This document shows, one piece after another, positions 9,347 through 18,771 of a DNA stretch of 64,000 nt. A program made the position numbers and the translations under genes. The notes under the pieces were generated by a model. The model made no database searches. It was not told where the DNA came from and was given only the letters and a program-made list of their open reading frames with translations. The stretch comes from Gallionella sp. GTDB taxonomy: Bacteria > Pseudomonadota > Gammaproteobacteria > Burkholderiales > Gallionellaceae. The first letter of the stretch is position 1; each line of letters opens with the position of its first letter. The DNA is taken from assembly GCA_030681375.1 (NCBI GenBank), contig JAUXWM010000042.1:41017-105016 (forward strand), given 5' to 3'.

Positions 9347-10020
9347 GTGAAGCCATACAGCAGGGCAGTTTGACCGAAACGGAAAGAAGCGATTTCGAAC
9401 AGCAGTTGAGCGAGAAATATCTTGCGCTGGCACGCTGCTCAGATACTGACACCCTGGAATACGCCCGCCTGCAACTGGATATCGCCGAAATCCTGGTTTG
9501 GCTGGAGCGCAAGGAAGCAGCGTGGAATCAGGCGCGTGCAGCCTTCGACACCGCATTGAAGAATGAATCCTGGCAAGATGCAGTAGAGGCGTGCAATGTG
9601 CTGTATCAAACGGAACAGGCTGACTCGATTCCGGCACTGGGCATGGGAGTCTGGCTGGCGGTCACTTTCCCGGTTGCGCATGAACTCACCTACGCCATGC
9701 TGGATCATGTAGTCACAGAAACGCCCGACAACGCCGATGGCGCAGCCCTCGCTGCCATCACGGCGCGCTATGTGGTGGATTTGCGCGCCGACGATGCCCT
9801 GCACGGCGACTGGAGTCTGCTGGCCAATGATCTCATCGCTCGCGTCGCCGCGCGCCATAGCGGTGTGCGCAATCAACAGGCACTCGATGCGTGGATGGAC
9901 AAGCTGAGCTTGCGCGACCCACAGGTATTTCTGCCCCGCCTGAGTCAGGTGGTCAATGCCATCGTCGGTGATACCTGGTGGTTTGACAGAAACGCGCTGC
10001 GCGACAAACTGCCGGATTAG
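9343..10020 (+). CDS. Conserved hypothetical helical (TPR-like) protein
   Basis: No family was recognised for this 225-residue protein. It is acidic, has no signal peptide or membrane segment, and is predicted to be all-helical. The first 100 residues have a repeat-like A-rich pattern (YARLQLDIAEILVWLERKEAAWNQARAAFDTA) reminiscent of tetratricopeptide helices. It is the last gene of the ruvX-pyrB-pyrC' run, overlapping pyrC' by 4 bases. A link to pyrimidine synthesis is only positional. Confidence 0.6.
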   Translation: MSEAIQQGSLTETERSDFEQQLSEKYLALARCSDTDTLEYARLQLDIAEILVWLERKEAAWNQARAAFDTALKNESWQDAVEACNVLYQTEQADSIPALGMGVWLAVTFPVAHELTYAMLDHVVTETPDNADGAALAAITARYVVDLRADDALHGDWSLLANDLIARVAARHSGVRNQQALDAWMDKLSLRDPQVFLPRLSQVVNAIVGDTWWFDRNALRDKLPD

Positions 10021-10063
10021 CTTGCGCGCCGGGTCAGTGGCCTTCGTCCGACAGACCGGCGCA

Positions 10064-10615
10064 TCAAAACCAAATTTCGGGGTAACGTCTTGATTTTGGG
10101 ATGTTATTGACCAGCAACGCGACCAGCAGCAGAATCAGCGGACCTATGGTCGCGGGTATCAGTACGAACAAGAAGCCCATCTCGTGCACTTCTTCCGATC
10201 CTATCACCGCAATTAAAGCCGTGGCACCACCGGGCGGATGCAGCGTCCGGGTAAGGTGCATCAGAGCGATGGCGCTGGCGACCGCCATCGCTTCCGCGAT
10301 TCCAGGAAAGGAATGAAACAATTTCCAGCAAATGACGCCGACAATTGCGGAGAGGACGTGTCCGCCCACCAGATTGCGCGGCTGCGCCAGCGGGCTGCGC
10401 ACCGCGCCGTAAACAAGCACGGCGGATGCGCCAAACGAACCTATCATCAGCGACAGGTCCATGCCTTTGAAGAAGTAGTGATCCACCCAGGCTACCGCCG
10501 CTATCCCCAGAAATGCCCCTATCCAAGACCACACGATTTCAGAATTGCTCACACGCGGCGGGCTGCCACGGGTGGTGCCGCGCATCTTGAGCAAATATTC
10601 AGGGATTTTCATCAT
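10064..10615 (-). CDS. HPP family membrane protein
   Basis: A 183-residue integral membrane protein with four to five hydrophobic segments and the family signature TLHPPGGATALIAVIGS. HPP proteins have been implicated in nitrite transport in cyanobacteria and chloroplasts, and other members have no known substrate. The start overlaps the stop of the upstream CBS-domain gene by 4 bases (ATGA). In many bacteria the two modules are fused in one polypeptide, so here they probably form a two-piece version of the same protein. Confidence 0.85.
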   Translation of the reverse strand: MMKIPEYLLKMRGTTRGSPPRVSNSEIVWSWIGAFLGIAAVAWVDHYFFKGMDLSLMIGSFGASAVLVYGAVRSPLAQPRNLVGGHVLSAIVGVICWKLFHSFPGIAEAMAVASAIALMHLTRTLHPPGGATALIAVIGSEEVHEMGFLFVLIPATIGPLILLLVALLVNNIPKSRRYPEIWF

Positions 10616-11250
10616 AAATTTTCCTGATGGCGGACAGAAATAAAATCTTTGCGCAGCAGCAAGCCCTGCAAGCGCCCCTCGCTATTCACCACCGGCAGGC
10701 TGCGCCCATCATGCTGGCGGAATGCCTCCACCACCTCGCCAAACCCGGCATCGCGGCTTATCACAACGACGCTGCTGGTCATGGCTGCGCTCACAGGCAT
10801 CTCATGCCAACGATGGGTTAATTCAAACGCGCCATCCCGTGCGTTCAGCAACAACTCCAGAAAGGTAGCGACATTGAAACGCCGCAAGAAATCGCGTTCA
10901 GTCAGCATCCCGATCACACAGCCTTGTGCATCGACCACGGGTAGCGCCTTGTAACCGGAACGCACCATCTCCCTTGCAGCTTCGGCAAGCGACATGCCGG
11001 CGAGCAGTGGCTGAATCCCCGTTCGCATCAGCGCACCCGCCGTGAAGTTCCCCAGCAGACGTCCCAGCGCATGACGATGCGCCAGATGATAGATCGTTCT
11101 AAAATCTTCTGTGGTGATATCGAGATAACCGGGGATGTGTCGCATCGCATCCAGAATATCCGCATCGCTCAACTCGATCTCCGCCGGCTCATCGCCCGCG
11201 CGCCCTGTTCCGCAAATTTCGTGCAAATTGTCTTGCATGGCGCTAACCAA
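10612..11250 (-). CDS. CBS-domain pair protein, partner of HPP membrane protein
   Basis: A 212-residue cytoplasmic protein. Residues 30-60 hold IPGYLDITTEDFRTIYHLA, a segment that precedes the CBS pair in HPP-CBS fusion proteins. Two CBS motifs follow: ALPVVDAQGCVIGMLTERDFL and SLPVVNSEGRLQGLLLRKDF. CBS pairs bind adenine nucleotides and usually gate an attached domain. Coupled translation with the HPP gene supports a regulatory role for that membrane protein. Confidence 0.85.
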   Translation of the reverse strand: MVSAMQDNLHEICGTGRAGDEPAEIELSDADILDAMRHIPGYLDITTEDFRTIYHLAHRHALGRLLGNFTAGALMRTGIQPLLAGMSLAEAAREMVRSGYKALPVVDAQGCVIGMLTERDFLRRFNVATFLELLLNARDGAFELTHRWHEMPVSAAMTSSVVVISRDAGFGEVVEAFRQHDGRSLPVVNSEGRLQGLLLRKDFISVRHQENL

Positions 11251-11557
11251 GTAATTTGATGGGGATTTATTCTAGCAGATCGCCCCTAATTGAAGGCCAT
11301 GATATTCGGCAGAACACGCCGGGTTCACCCCTCTGCACCCGCTAACTGCTGGCAGCCGGCACCGCATTAACACTGAAGAAACAAGGGTATCGGTCAGGCT
11401 GGCGTGGTTTCGTAGTAAAATGCGGCCGTCTGTTTCCACCGGCGCACTCAATGTTCCCCGTGCTATAGATGAATCCCTTACCCGGTTTCCAGTCCGGCAT
11501 GATTTGCGGCGTAGTCTCGCTGAAACTCCAACCTACCCAGAATTGCCAAAGGTCATT
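11251..11557. other. 307-base gap upstream of prlC: possible promoter only
   Basis: This gap lies between two divergent units. An in-frame extension of prlC reaches back to 11,420, but its translation is not conserved-looking and the family start is at 11,558. TAGTAAAAT at 11,414-11,422 resembles a -10 region without a convincing -35. No RNA gene or repeat was seen. Confidence 0.4.
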
Positions 11558-13606
11558 ATGAATATTACTGTTAACAACCCCTTGCTGGACTTTTCCGGCC
11601 TGCCGCGCTTCGCGGAGATCAAGCCTGAACACGTCGCTCCTGCGATTGAAAAATTGCTGGCGGAATGCCGCGAACTGGTTGCGTATCTGCTGCTCAGGAC
11701 AGAGGCGCCCACTTGGCAGAATTTCGTCGCGCCGCTGGAAGACGCGCACGAGCGCCTGTCGCGCGCCTGGGGGCCGGTTGGGCATCTAAACGCGGTGATG
11801 AATTCGACCGAATTGCGCGAAGCCTACAATTCCACGCTGCCGATCATCACCCAGTATTACGCCGAGCTGGGGCAGAATCTCGCGCTGTTCGACAAATTCA
11901 AGGCCTTGCGCAACAGCCCGGAGTTCGAGACGCTGAGTACGACGCGCAAGAAGATTATCGAAAACGAGTTGCGCGATTTCCGCCTCGGCGGCGCGGAATT
12001 GTCTGAGGACAAGAAGGCGCGTTATCTGGAAATTCAGGAACGACAATCCGAATTGTCATCACACTTTTCCGACAATCTGCTTGATGCCACCAACGCTTAC
12101 ACGCTGGTCATCGAAAACCGGGATGAACTGAAGGGTTTGCCGGAAGATGCGTTGCAGGCCGCGCAGGAAGCGGCGGCAGCAGCGGAAAAAACCGGCTGGC
12201 TGTTCACCCTGAAAGCACCGTCCTATATGCCGGTGATGCAGTTCGCCGATAACCGCGCACTGCGTGAAAAAATGTATCGCGCCTATGCGACCCGCGCCTC
12301 GGAGTTCGGCAAGCCGGACTGGGATAACTCCAAACTGATGGAAGAAATCGTACAGCTGCGCGGCGAAGAGGCCAGACTGCTGGGTTATGCCAATTACGGT
12401 GAACTCTCGCTCGCCACCAAGATGGCAGAAACACCGCAACAGGTGGGCGAATTCATGCGCGAACTGGCAAGCCGCGCCCGCCCGTTTGCGGAAAAAGATC
12501 TGGCCGAATTGCGCGAATTTGCCGCCCTGGAGCTGGGGTTGGACGAGCTGCATTCATGGGATACCACCTATGCCAGCGAAAAGTTGCGCGAGCAGCGTTA
12601 TGCCTTCTCCGAACAAGAAGTGAAACAATATTTCCCCGAAGACGCGGTACTGAAAGGCTTATTCAGCCTGGTCGAGACGCTGTACGGCTTGCACATCGTG
12701 GCGTCCACCGCGCCGGTGTGGCATGAGAGCGTGCATTTCTTCGACATTCGCAACGCTCAGGGGATGTTGATCGGCCAGTTCTATTTCGATCTGTATGCGC
12801 GCAGCAGCAAGCGCGGCGGCGCATGGATGGACGACGTGATCACCCGCCGTCGCGTGGATGCGCTGATTCAGACGCCGGTCGCCTACATGAACTGCAATTT
12901 CTCCGCGCCGGTCGGCGGCAAGCCCGCCGTGTTCACGCACGACGAAGTCATTACGCTATTCCACGAATTCGGTCATGGTCTGCACCATTTGCTCACCGAG
13001 GTGGAAGACCTCGGCGTGTCCGGTATCAACGGCGTGGAGTGGGACGCAGTCGAACTGCCGAGTCAGTTCATGGAAAACTACTGCTGGGAATGGGAGGTGC
13101 TGTGCGGCATGACGCGCCATGTCAATACGGGCGAAACGCTGCCGCGCGCGCTGTTCAACAAGATGCTGGCCGCGAAAAACTTTCAGAGCGGCCTGCAAGC
13201 CTTGCGCCAGATCGAATTCGCGCTGTTCGACATGCTGATGCACAGCGACTTCGAGGCTGGCGGTGCAAAAACCATCTTGCAGTTGCTCGATGAAGTGCGC
13301 GCCGAGGTAGCGGTGCTGATCCCGCCCGAATATAACCGCTTCCCGCACAGCTTCTCGCACATTTTTGCAGGCGGCTACGGCGCAGGTTATTACAGCTACA
13401 AATGGGCGGAAGTGCTGTCCGCCGATGCGTACAGCCTGTTCGAGGAACACGGCGTGCTCAACCCCGATGTCGGCGCGCGTTTCCGTGCCGAGATACTGGC
13501 AGTGGGCGGCTCGCGCCCCGCGATGCAGTCGTTTGCGGCGTTCCGTGGCCGCGAACCGTCCATCGACGCACTGTTGCGGCATAACGGTCTGGTCGAGGGT
13601 GCGTAA
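11558..13606 (+). CDS. prlC: Oligopeptidase A (M3 family zinc metallopeptidase)
   Basis: This cytosolic thimet-type oligopeptidase degrades short peptides, including cleaved signal peptides. The 682 residues match E. coli OpdA/PrlC at 680. The zinc motif is LFHEFGHGLHHLL (HEFGH near residue 469), followed by the third-ligand region GVEWDAVELPSQFMENY. The C-terminal FSHIFAGGYGAGYYSYKWAEV is family-typical. The start at 11,558 (MNITVNNPLLDFSGLPRF) is chosen because the family begins there. The stop overlaps the xthA start as TAATG. Confidence 0.96.
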   Translation: MNITVNNPLLDFSGLPRFAEIKPEHVAPAIEKLLAECRELVAYLLLRTEAPTWQNFVAPLEDAHERLSRAWGPVGHLNAVMNSTELREAYNSTLPIITQYYAELGQNLALFDKFKALRNSPEFETLSTTRKKIIENELRDFRLGGAELSEDKKARYLEIQERQSELSSHFSDNLLDATNAYTLVIENRDELKGLPEDALQAAQEAAAAAEKTGWLFTLKAPSYMPVMQFADNRALREKMYRAYATRASEFGKPDWDNSKLMEEIVQLRGEEARLLGYANYGELSLATKMAETPQQVGEFMRELASRARPFAEKDLAELREFAALELGLDELHSWDTTYASEKLREQRYAFSEQEVKQYFPEDAVLKGLFSLVETLYGLHIVASTAPVWHESVHFFDIRNAQGMLIGQFYFDLYARSSKRGGAWMDDVITRRRVDALIQTPVAYMNCNFSAPVGGKPAVFTHDEVITLFHEFGHGLHHLLTEVEDLGVSGINGVEWDAVELPSQFMENYCWEWEVLCGMTRHVNTGETLPRALFNKMLAAKNFQSGLQALRQIEFALFDMLMHSDFEAGGAKTILQLLDEVRAEVAVLIPPEYNRFPHSFSHIFAGGYGAGYYSYKWAEVLSADAYSLFEEHGVLNPDVGARFRAEILAVGGSRPAMQSFAAFRGREPSIDALLRHNGLVEGA

Positions 13607-14367
13607 TGCGATTAGCGACCTGGAACGTCAATTCGCTGAAAGTCCGCCTGCCGCAAGTGCTGGACTGGCTGACCGAAAACCCGATTGAGGTGCTGTGTTT
13701 ACAGGAGACCAAGCAGCAGGATGCCGACTTTCCGCACGATGAACTGATGGCGGCGGGTTATCACAACGTGTTTGCCGGACAAAAAACCTACAACGGCGTG
13801 GCGATCCTGAGCCGCGAACCGGCATGCGACGTGCAGATCGGCATCCCGGATTATCAGGATGAGCAAAAGCGCGTCATCGCCGCAACCTTCGGCGATATCC
13901 GTGTAGTGGATGTGTATATTCCCAACGGGCAGAGCATCGATTCCGACAAATACCAGTACAAGCTGGGCTGGCTCGCCGCGCTACACGACTGGCTGAGACA
14001 GGAGTTGCTGCGTTATCCGAAACTGGTGCTGCTGGGCGATTACAACATCGCGCCAGAAGACCGCGATGTGCACGACCCGGCAGCCTGGGTCGGCAACGTG
14101 CTGGTCAGCGAAGCGGAGCGGGCCGCGTTCCAATCCCTGCTGGCGCTGGGTTTGCACGATAGTTACCGCCTTTTCGAACAAGCCGAAAAAACCTTCAGCT
14201 GGTGGGATTACCGCATGATGGGCTTCCGCCGCAACCTAGGCATGCGCATCGACCACATCCTGATCAGCGCACCGCTGGTCGCGCAATGCAAGAGCTGCGT
14301 GATCGACAAGGCACCGCGCAAACTGGAACGCCCGTCTGATCACACACCGGTGGTGGTGGAGATTTAA
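13606..14367 (+). CDS. xthA: Exodeoxyribonuclease III
   Basis: A 253-residue AP endonuclease/3'-5' exonuclease for base-excision repair. It opens with RLATWNVNSLKVRLPQVLDWL and LCLQETKQQD (metal-binding Glu). LLGDYNIAPEDRDVHDP (Asp/Asn pair), RIDHILIS and the terminal SDHTPVVVEI (catalytic Asp-His) complete the active site. The start codon shares a base with the prlC stop codon, so the two genes are probably translationally coupled. Confidence 0.96.
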   Translation: MRLATWNVNSLKVRLPQVLDWLTENPIEVLCLQETKQQDADFPHDELMAAGYHNVFAGQKTYNGVAILSREPACDVQIGIPDYQDEQKRVIAATFGDIRVVDVYIPNGQSIDSDKYQYKLGWLAALHDWLRQELLRYPKLVLLGDYNIAPEDRDVHDPAAWVGNVLVSEAERAAFQSLLALGLHDSYRLFEQAEKTFSWWDYRMMGFRRNLGMRIDHILISAPLVAQCKSCVIDKAPRKLERPSDHTPVVVEI

Positions 14368-14415
14368 CGATTGTAGGCTGGTGGTAAGCAACGCGAACCC
14401 CGGCATTTATCGGTG

Positions 14416-14494
14416 GCGTAGGGTGGGCACGGTTTTTGTGCCCACGCCAAATACATAAAATATCCCGCGTGGGCAACAAGTTGCCCACCCTACA
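14416..14494. repeat. Palindromic GTAGGGTGGGCA element, copy A
   Basis: The element begins GCGTAGGGTGGGCAC and ends TTGCCCACCCTACA, with an internal GCCCACGC/GCGTGGGC pair, so the whole 79 bases can fold back on itself. Related copies lie at 27,803-27,865 and 57,690-57,764. The convergent gap 14,368-14,415 also begins with a TGTAGGCTGGTGG fragment resembling another dispersed repeat. Confidence 0.8.
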
Positions 14495-14522
14495 AAATTA
14501 CGCCAGAGCATTGATTCAGCAA

Positions 14523-15692
14523 TTACCCGTTCGCCCCGAACATCATCCGCTTCGCGACAAATTTCTTTGCAAATGGCAGACAGTCCAGCGCAGTGAGCGA
14601 GGCGGCGCGGGCGGCGCTGAGCAACGACAGGTCATTGGAGAACAGCCGCACCAGACTGTCGGTGAAACGGATGCCCGCCTCGCGATCCAGACGACGGCGG
14701 CTGCGATAGGCGGCAAGCATTTCATTCGTGCCCAGCGTCTGCGCATCCCGTATCTCCTGCGCCAGCTCCCACGCGTCGCGCAATCCCATGTTGAAGCCCT
14801 GCCCTGCCACCGGATGCAGAGTTTGCGCTGCATTGCCGAGCAGCGCCACATGCGGCATCGGCGTTTGTTGGGGCGCTTTTTTGAGCCCGAGCGGGAAGCA
14901 GGTACGGTTACCGACGGTCAGAAATTCTCCGACTCGGTCGCCGAAGTGGCTGTGCAGTTCGGATAAAAATTGCGCGTCAGTCCAGCCCAGCATGTCCTGA
15001 GCGCGCTGGTGCGGCGCGGTCCAGACGATCTCGTAACCATCCTTGTAAGGCAATAAAGCCAGCGGCCCTTGCGAAGTAAAACGTTCAAACGCGGTACCGA
15101 CACGCGGTGCGACACAGGTCACATGCGTAATCAGCGCGCTTTGCCCGTAATCGTGTATCTCGGGTGGATACTGCTCGGCCAGCAATTTTCCGCCATCGGC
15201 AACCACCGCAAGGCGGGCCGATAATTCGTGTTCTGCGCCATCCAGCCGGTAGCCGATGACCGCATGGCCAGCTTTTCCCGCCAGATGCGTGACGCTCGCG
15301 CCGTAAATAGTGTGAATATCGCTCCCTGCGCCGGGTGCGGGCAGCGCATCAGTCAGCGCGTCTTGCAGCGCCGGATAAGGCAACACGTAACCCAGTTCCG
15401 GCACGTTGAGTTCTTCCGCACGCAACAGGGCGCGACCAAAGCTTTGCTTTTGCGAAATATGAATGGCGCGAATGGCCGACACGTCCTGCAATTTGTCCCA
15501 CACGCCAAGGCGTTCCAGCAATAAACGGCTGCCGTAAGAAATGGCGAGCGCACGCGCGTCCGTGCTGGGCGCCTTTGCAGGTCTGGATTCAAGCACGCAG
15601 ACTTTCAGCGGGCTGGCGCGCAAGGCCAGTGCCAGTGCTGCACCGACCGGGCCGCCGCCGATGATGGCGATGTCATACATGGAATCATTCAT
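14523..15692 (-). CDS. UbiH/UbiF/VisC-family FAD-dependent ubiquinone hydroxylase
   Basis: A 389-residue flavoprotein monooxygenase likely to hydroxylate the ubiquinone precursor ring. IAIIGGGPVGAALALALR at the N-terminus binds the FAD ADP moiety. ARALAISYGSRLLLERLG is characteristic of UbiH-type enzymes, and GNAAQTLHPVAGQGFNMG is the second FAD motif. Which ring position it acts on is not decidable here. The start at 15,692 (MNDSMYDIAIIGGG) overlaps the end of pepP by 8 bases; in many proteobacteria pepP and ubiH are likewise adjacent. Confidence 0.88.
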   Translation of the reverse strand: MNDSMYDIAIIGGGPVGAALALALRASPLKVCVLESRPAKAPSTDARALAISYGSRLLLERLGVWDKLQDVSAIRAIHISQKQSFGRALLRAEELNVPELGYVLPYPALQDALTDALPAPGAGSDIHTIYGASVTHLAGKAGHAVIGYRLDGAEHELSARLAVVADGGKLLAEQYPPEIHDYGQSALITHVTCVAPRVGTAFERFTSQGPLALLPYKDGYEIVWTAPHQRAQDMLGWTDAQFLSELHSHFGDRVGEFLTVGNRTCFPLGLKKAPQQTPMPHVALLGNAAQTLHPVAGQGFNMGLRDAWELAQEIRDAQTLGTNEMLAAYRSRRRLDREAGIRFTDSLVRLFSNDLSLLSAARAASLTALDCLPFAKKFVAKRMMFGANG

Positions 15693-16995
15693 GCCGCATG
15701 AGCTCCTCGATTTCGTAAACAGTTTTCGGCGCGGCATCCGTCAGCACTTCATTTCCAGTAGCCGTTATCACCACGTCGTCCTCAATGCGGATGCCGATGT
15801 TCCACAGCGCCAGCGGCACATCGTCAGCAGGGCGGATATAGCAGCCCGGCTCAACGGTCATTACCATGCCGGCTTGCAGATTACGCCATTGATCACCGAT
15901 TTTGTAATCACCGACATCATGCACATCCATGCCCATCCAGTGGCCGGTGCGGTGCATGTAATATTTTTTATAGCTCTCGCTTTCCAGCACGCCCTCCACC
16001 GTGCCGTGGCACAGCTTCAGATCGATGAAGCCTTGCGCCAATATCCGCAGGGCGGCGTTATGCGGCGCTTCCCAGTTGTTGCCAGGGAGCGCAGCGGCGA
16101 TAGCAGCGGTTTGTGCAGCGAGCACGATTTCATATACGTCCTTCTGTTCGGGCCTGAATTTGCCGTTCACCGGGAAGGTACGGGTGATGTCCGAGGCGTA
16201 GCCCTTGAATTCACAGCCTGCATCGATCAGCAATAAATCGCCGTCCTGAAGCCTGGCGTTATTTTCGATGTAATGCAATACACAGGCATTCGCACCGCCC
16301 GCGACGATGGAGGTATAGGCGGGGTCACGCGCGCCGTTGCGACAGAACTCGTGCAACAGTTCGGCCTCGACTTCATATTCAAATTGCCCGGAGCGCGTGA
16401 ATTGCATGGCGCGGCGGTGTGCGCCGGTCGAAATGGCGGCCGCACGGCGCAGGATGTCCAGCTCATGTCCATCCTTGAATAAGCGCATCTCATTGAGCAG
16501 GGTGCGCACATCGCGTATTTCATCGGGTGCGCGTATGCCGCTGCGCGTCTTTTCCTGAATGCTGCCGCGCAGCCTGAGTATGCGTTGATCCCAGGCTGCA
16601 TCCGCACCCAGCGGATAAAATAGCGCAGGCTGGTTGCCCATCAGTTCGGCCAGCTTCTCATCCAGCCTGGCAATGGAATAAGCCGCATCGAAGCCGAATT
16701 GCTCCTGCGCGGCATCGGGCCCGGAGCGATAGCCATGCCAGATTTCGCGCTCCCTGTCCTTTTCACGACAGAACAAAATGGATTGCGGCTGCTCGCCAGC
16801 CACCAACACCAGCACGGATTCCGGTTCGGCAAAGCCGCTCAGGTAATAAAAACTGCTATCGAAACGGTAGGGATGGTCGGCATCGCTGTTGCGCTGTTTT
16901 TCACTCGCATTGGGAATGATGGCGATGCCGCGCTGCATTTGGTTCAACAGACGGCGGCGGCGCTGGGCGTAGAGGGCGTAATCAAACATGGGCAT
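15685..16995 (-). CDS. pepP: Xaa-Pro aminopeptidase P
   Basis: A 436-residue M24B metallopeptidase removing N-terminal residues before proline. The pita-bread fold metal ligands are all visible: LIDAGCEFKGYASDITRTF (two Asp), HRTGHWMGMDVHDVG (His), MVMTVEPGCYI (Glu) and IGIRIEDDVVIT (Glu). The N-terminal domain includes DSSFYYLSGFAEPESVLVL. The start overlaps the murU stop, and the gene runs on into the ubiH-like gene, giving a four-gene operon amgK-murU-pepP-ubiH. Confidence 0.95.
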   Translation of the reverse strand: MPMFDYALYAQRRRRLLNQMQRGIAIIPNASEKQRNSDADHPYRFDSSFYYLSGFAEPESVLVLVAGEQPQSILFCREKDREREIWHGYRSGPDAAQEQFGFDAAYSIARLDEKLAELMGNQPALFYPLGADAAWDQRILRLRGSIQEKTRSGIRAPDEIRDVRTLLNEMRLFKDGHELDILRRAAAISTGAHRRAMQFTRSGQFEYEVEAELLHEFCRNGARDPAYTSIVAGGANACVLHYIENNARLQDGDLLLIDAGCEFKGYASDITRTFPVNGKFRPEQKDVYEIVLAAQTAAIAAALPGNNWEAPHNAALRILAQGFIDLKLCHGTVEGVLESESYKKYYMHRTGHWMGMDVHDVGDYKIGDQWRNLQAGMVMTVEPGCYIRPADDVPLALWNIGIRIEDDVVITATGNEVLTDAAPKTVYEIEELMRHE

Positions 16996-17698
16996 GTGTA
17001 GTACGTAATTGCAGATCGAGTTCCATCAGGCGTTGCGGTGTGCCGACATCAATCCAAAGGCCGGTGTGATGTTCACCGCAGATTTTACCCAGCGCAATCT
17101 GTTCGCGCAGCAACGGGGCGAGCGGGGCCACGCTGCCGCGCGCGATGTGGCCGAACAGGGCCGGATGATAGAGACCGATGCCGCTAAAAGTGAGAAGCGA
17201 GTCGTTAGTCGTTAGTCGCTGGTCGCTAGTTGCTAGGAGTCGTGTTGCGTGCAGATGAAAATCACCCTGCGGGTGATGTTCGGGATTGTTCACCAGCACC
17301 AGATGCGCCATGTCACCATCGACTTGCAGCCTGGCGGCGCGTTCGGGCAGACTGGAAAAATCATAATCGCAATAAATATCTCCATTAATCACGGCAAAAG
17401 GCTGCTCGCCGAGCATGTGCAATGCGTTGGCGATGCCGCCTGCGGTCTCCAGCGCACGGGTTTCGGGTGAGTATTGAATTTGCGCGCCGAAGCGGCTGCC
17501 ATCGCCCAAAACGCTTTCAAGCTGCGCGCCCAGATGAGCATGGTTGATGACCAGTTCGGTGATACCGGCCGCGACCAGTTTTTCGATATGCCACACAATC
17601 AAGGCCTTGCCGCCGACTTCCAACAGGGGTTTGGGGGTGTGGTCGGTCAACGGACGCATGCGTTCGCCGCGACCCGCCGCCAGTATCATCGCCTTCAT
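16982..17698 (-). CDS. murU: N-acetylmuramate alpha-1-phosphate uridylyltransferase
   Basis: A 238-residue nucleotidyltransferase with the signature LAAGRGERMRPLTDHTPKP, then ETAGGIANAL and FAVINGDIYCDYDF (metal Asp). Together with AmgK it converts recycled N-acetylmuramate to UDP-MurNAc, bypassing de novo synthesis as in Pseudomonas. The assignment as MurU, not another sugar-nucleotide pyrophosphorylase, rests on the neighbouring amgK-like kinase. A heptamer tandem repeat (17,197-17,238) is inserted in frame and encodes the loop LLATSDQRLTTNDSLL ahead of FSGIGLYHP. Confidence 0.88.
   Translation of the reverse strand: MKAMILAAGRGERMRPLTDHTPKPLLEVGGKALIVWHIEKLVAAGITELVINHAHLGAQLESVLGDGSRFGAQIQYSPETRALETAGGIANALHMLGEQPFAVINGDIYCDYDFSSLPERAARLQVDGDMAHLVLVNNPEHHPQGDFHLHATRLLATSDQRLTTNDSLLTFSGIGLYHPALFGHIARGSVAPLAPLLREQIALGKICGEHHTGLWIDVGTPQRLMELDLQLRTTHAHV
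17197..17238. repeat. Heptanucleotide tandem repeat (6 units) inside murU
   Basis: Six 7-base units read GCGAGTC, GTTAGTC, GTTAGTC, GCTGGTC, GCTAGTT and GCTAGGA on the plus strand. They are in frame with murU on the minus strand and add a Ser/Thr/Leu-rich loop. Forty-two bases equals 14 codons, so this array keeps the reading frame. Confidence 0.8.
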
Positions 17699-17714
17699 GG
17701 TTTAAGCTCCCACG

Positions 17715-18710
17715 TCAAAACCCGTACCCCGTCGGCGCTTCCTGCGGCGGTTCCAGCTCATTGAGCAGGTTGAACAAGGGCTTGAGATCGACATAACGTG
17801 CGCAGGCCGCGCGCAGATAGTTCATCACCAGCGGCATGTCCTTCAGGTAGCCCTGCTTGCCATCGCGGTGATACAGGCGAGCGAAAATGCCCAGCACCTT
17901 GATGTGGCGCTGAGCACCCATCAACTCAAAATCCCGGTAGAACTGGCCGAAATCTTCATGCACCGGCAGCCCTGCGCGACGCGCTTTCTCCCAATAGCCG
18001 ATCAGCCAGTCAATGATGACCTCTTCATCCCATTTGATGTAGGCATCCTTGAATAGCGAAGCCAGATCGTAAGTAATCGGGCCATATACCGCATCCTGAA
18101 AATCGATGATGCCGGGGTTCGGTTCGGTCACCATCAGGTTGCGCGAATGATAGTCGCGGTGCACATAGACGCGAGCTTGAGCGAGATTATTGGCGATGAT
18201 ACGGTCGAACACCTGTTCCAATTTGGCTTGCTGCTTATCGTTCAGCGTTACGCCCAGATGTTTGCCTATGTACCATTCGGGAAACAGATTCAACTCGCGG
18301 CGCAGCAGTGCTTCGTCATAAGGCGGCAACGCATCTTCACGCGAGGCGAGCTGAAGCTTGATCAGCGCATCGGTGGCCGCACCATACAGCTCGACGGCGT
18401 TATCTGCCGTCAGTGCCTGCAAATAAGTGGTGTTACCCAGATCGGACAGCAACATAAAGCCCTGCGTCAGATCATGTGCATAGATATGCGGGACATGGGT
18501 TCCGGCATCCTCGAATAACCGGCAGACATGCAAAAACGGGCGGCAGTCTTCGTGTTCAGGGGGCGCGTCCATGGCAATTAAGGTGCGATCTTCAAAGCTG
18601 ACGCGGAAATAACGGCGGAAGCTGGCATCGGCAGAAGCCGGTGCGAGACTGAATGTTTCGCCGGGAAACTGGCTGTGCAGCCACAGAGTAAGTTGTTGCA
18701 GACGTTGCAT
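17715..18710 (-). CDS. amgK: Cell-wall sugar kinase (N-acetylmuramate/N-acetylglucosamine kinase)
   Basis: A 331-residue aminoglycoside-phosphotransferase-fold kinase. The catalytic loop is YVHRDYHSRNLMV and the metal-binding motif is IIDFQDAVYGPITYDLASL. AmgK phosphorylates MurNAc at the anomeric position, feeding MurU directly downstream (16-base gap). The N-terminal SADASFRRYFRV is usual for this subfamily. It is divergent from lptD, with about 60 bases between the two starts. Function is assigned by family plus context. Confidence 0.88.
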   Translation of the reverse strand: MQRLQQLTLWLHSQFPGETFSLAPASADASFRRYFRVSFEDRTLIAMDAPPEHEDCRPFLHVCRLFEDAGTHVPHIYAHDLTQGFMLLSDLGNTTYLQALTADNAVELYGAATDALIKLQLASREDALPPYDEALLRRELNLFPEWYIGKHLGVTLNDKQQAKLEQVFDRIIANNLAQARVYVHRDYHSRNLMVTEPNPGIIDFQDAVYGPITYDLASLFKDAYIKWDEEVIIDWLIGYWEKARRAGLPVHEDFGQFYRDFELMGAQRHIKVLGIFARLYHRDGKQGYLKDMPLVMNYLRAACARYVDLKPLFNLLNELEPPQEAPTGYGF

Positions 18711-18771
18711 AGTAGGTTTTTAAAATGCGCTTAATGGTAAACTTGCAAAAGTTTACCACCTTAACCATATT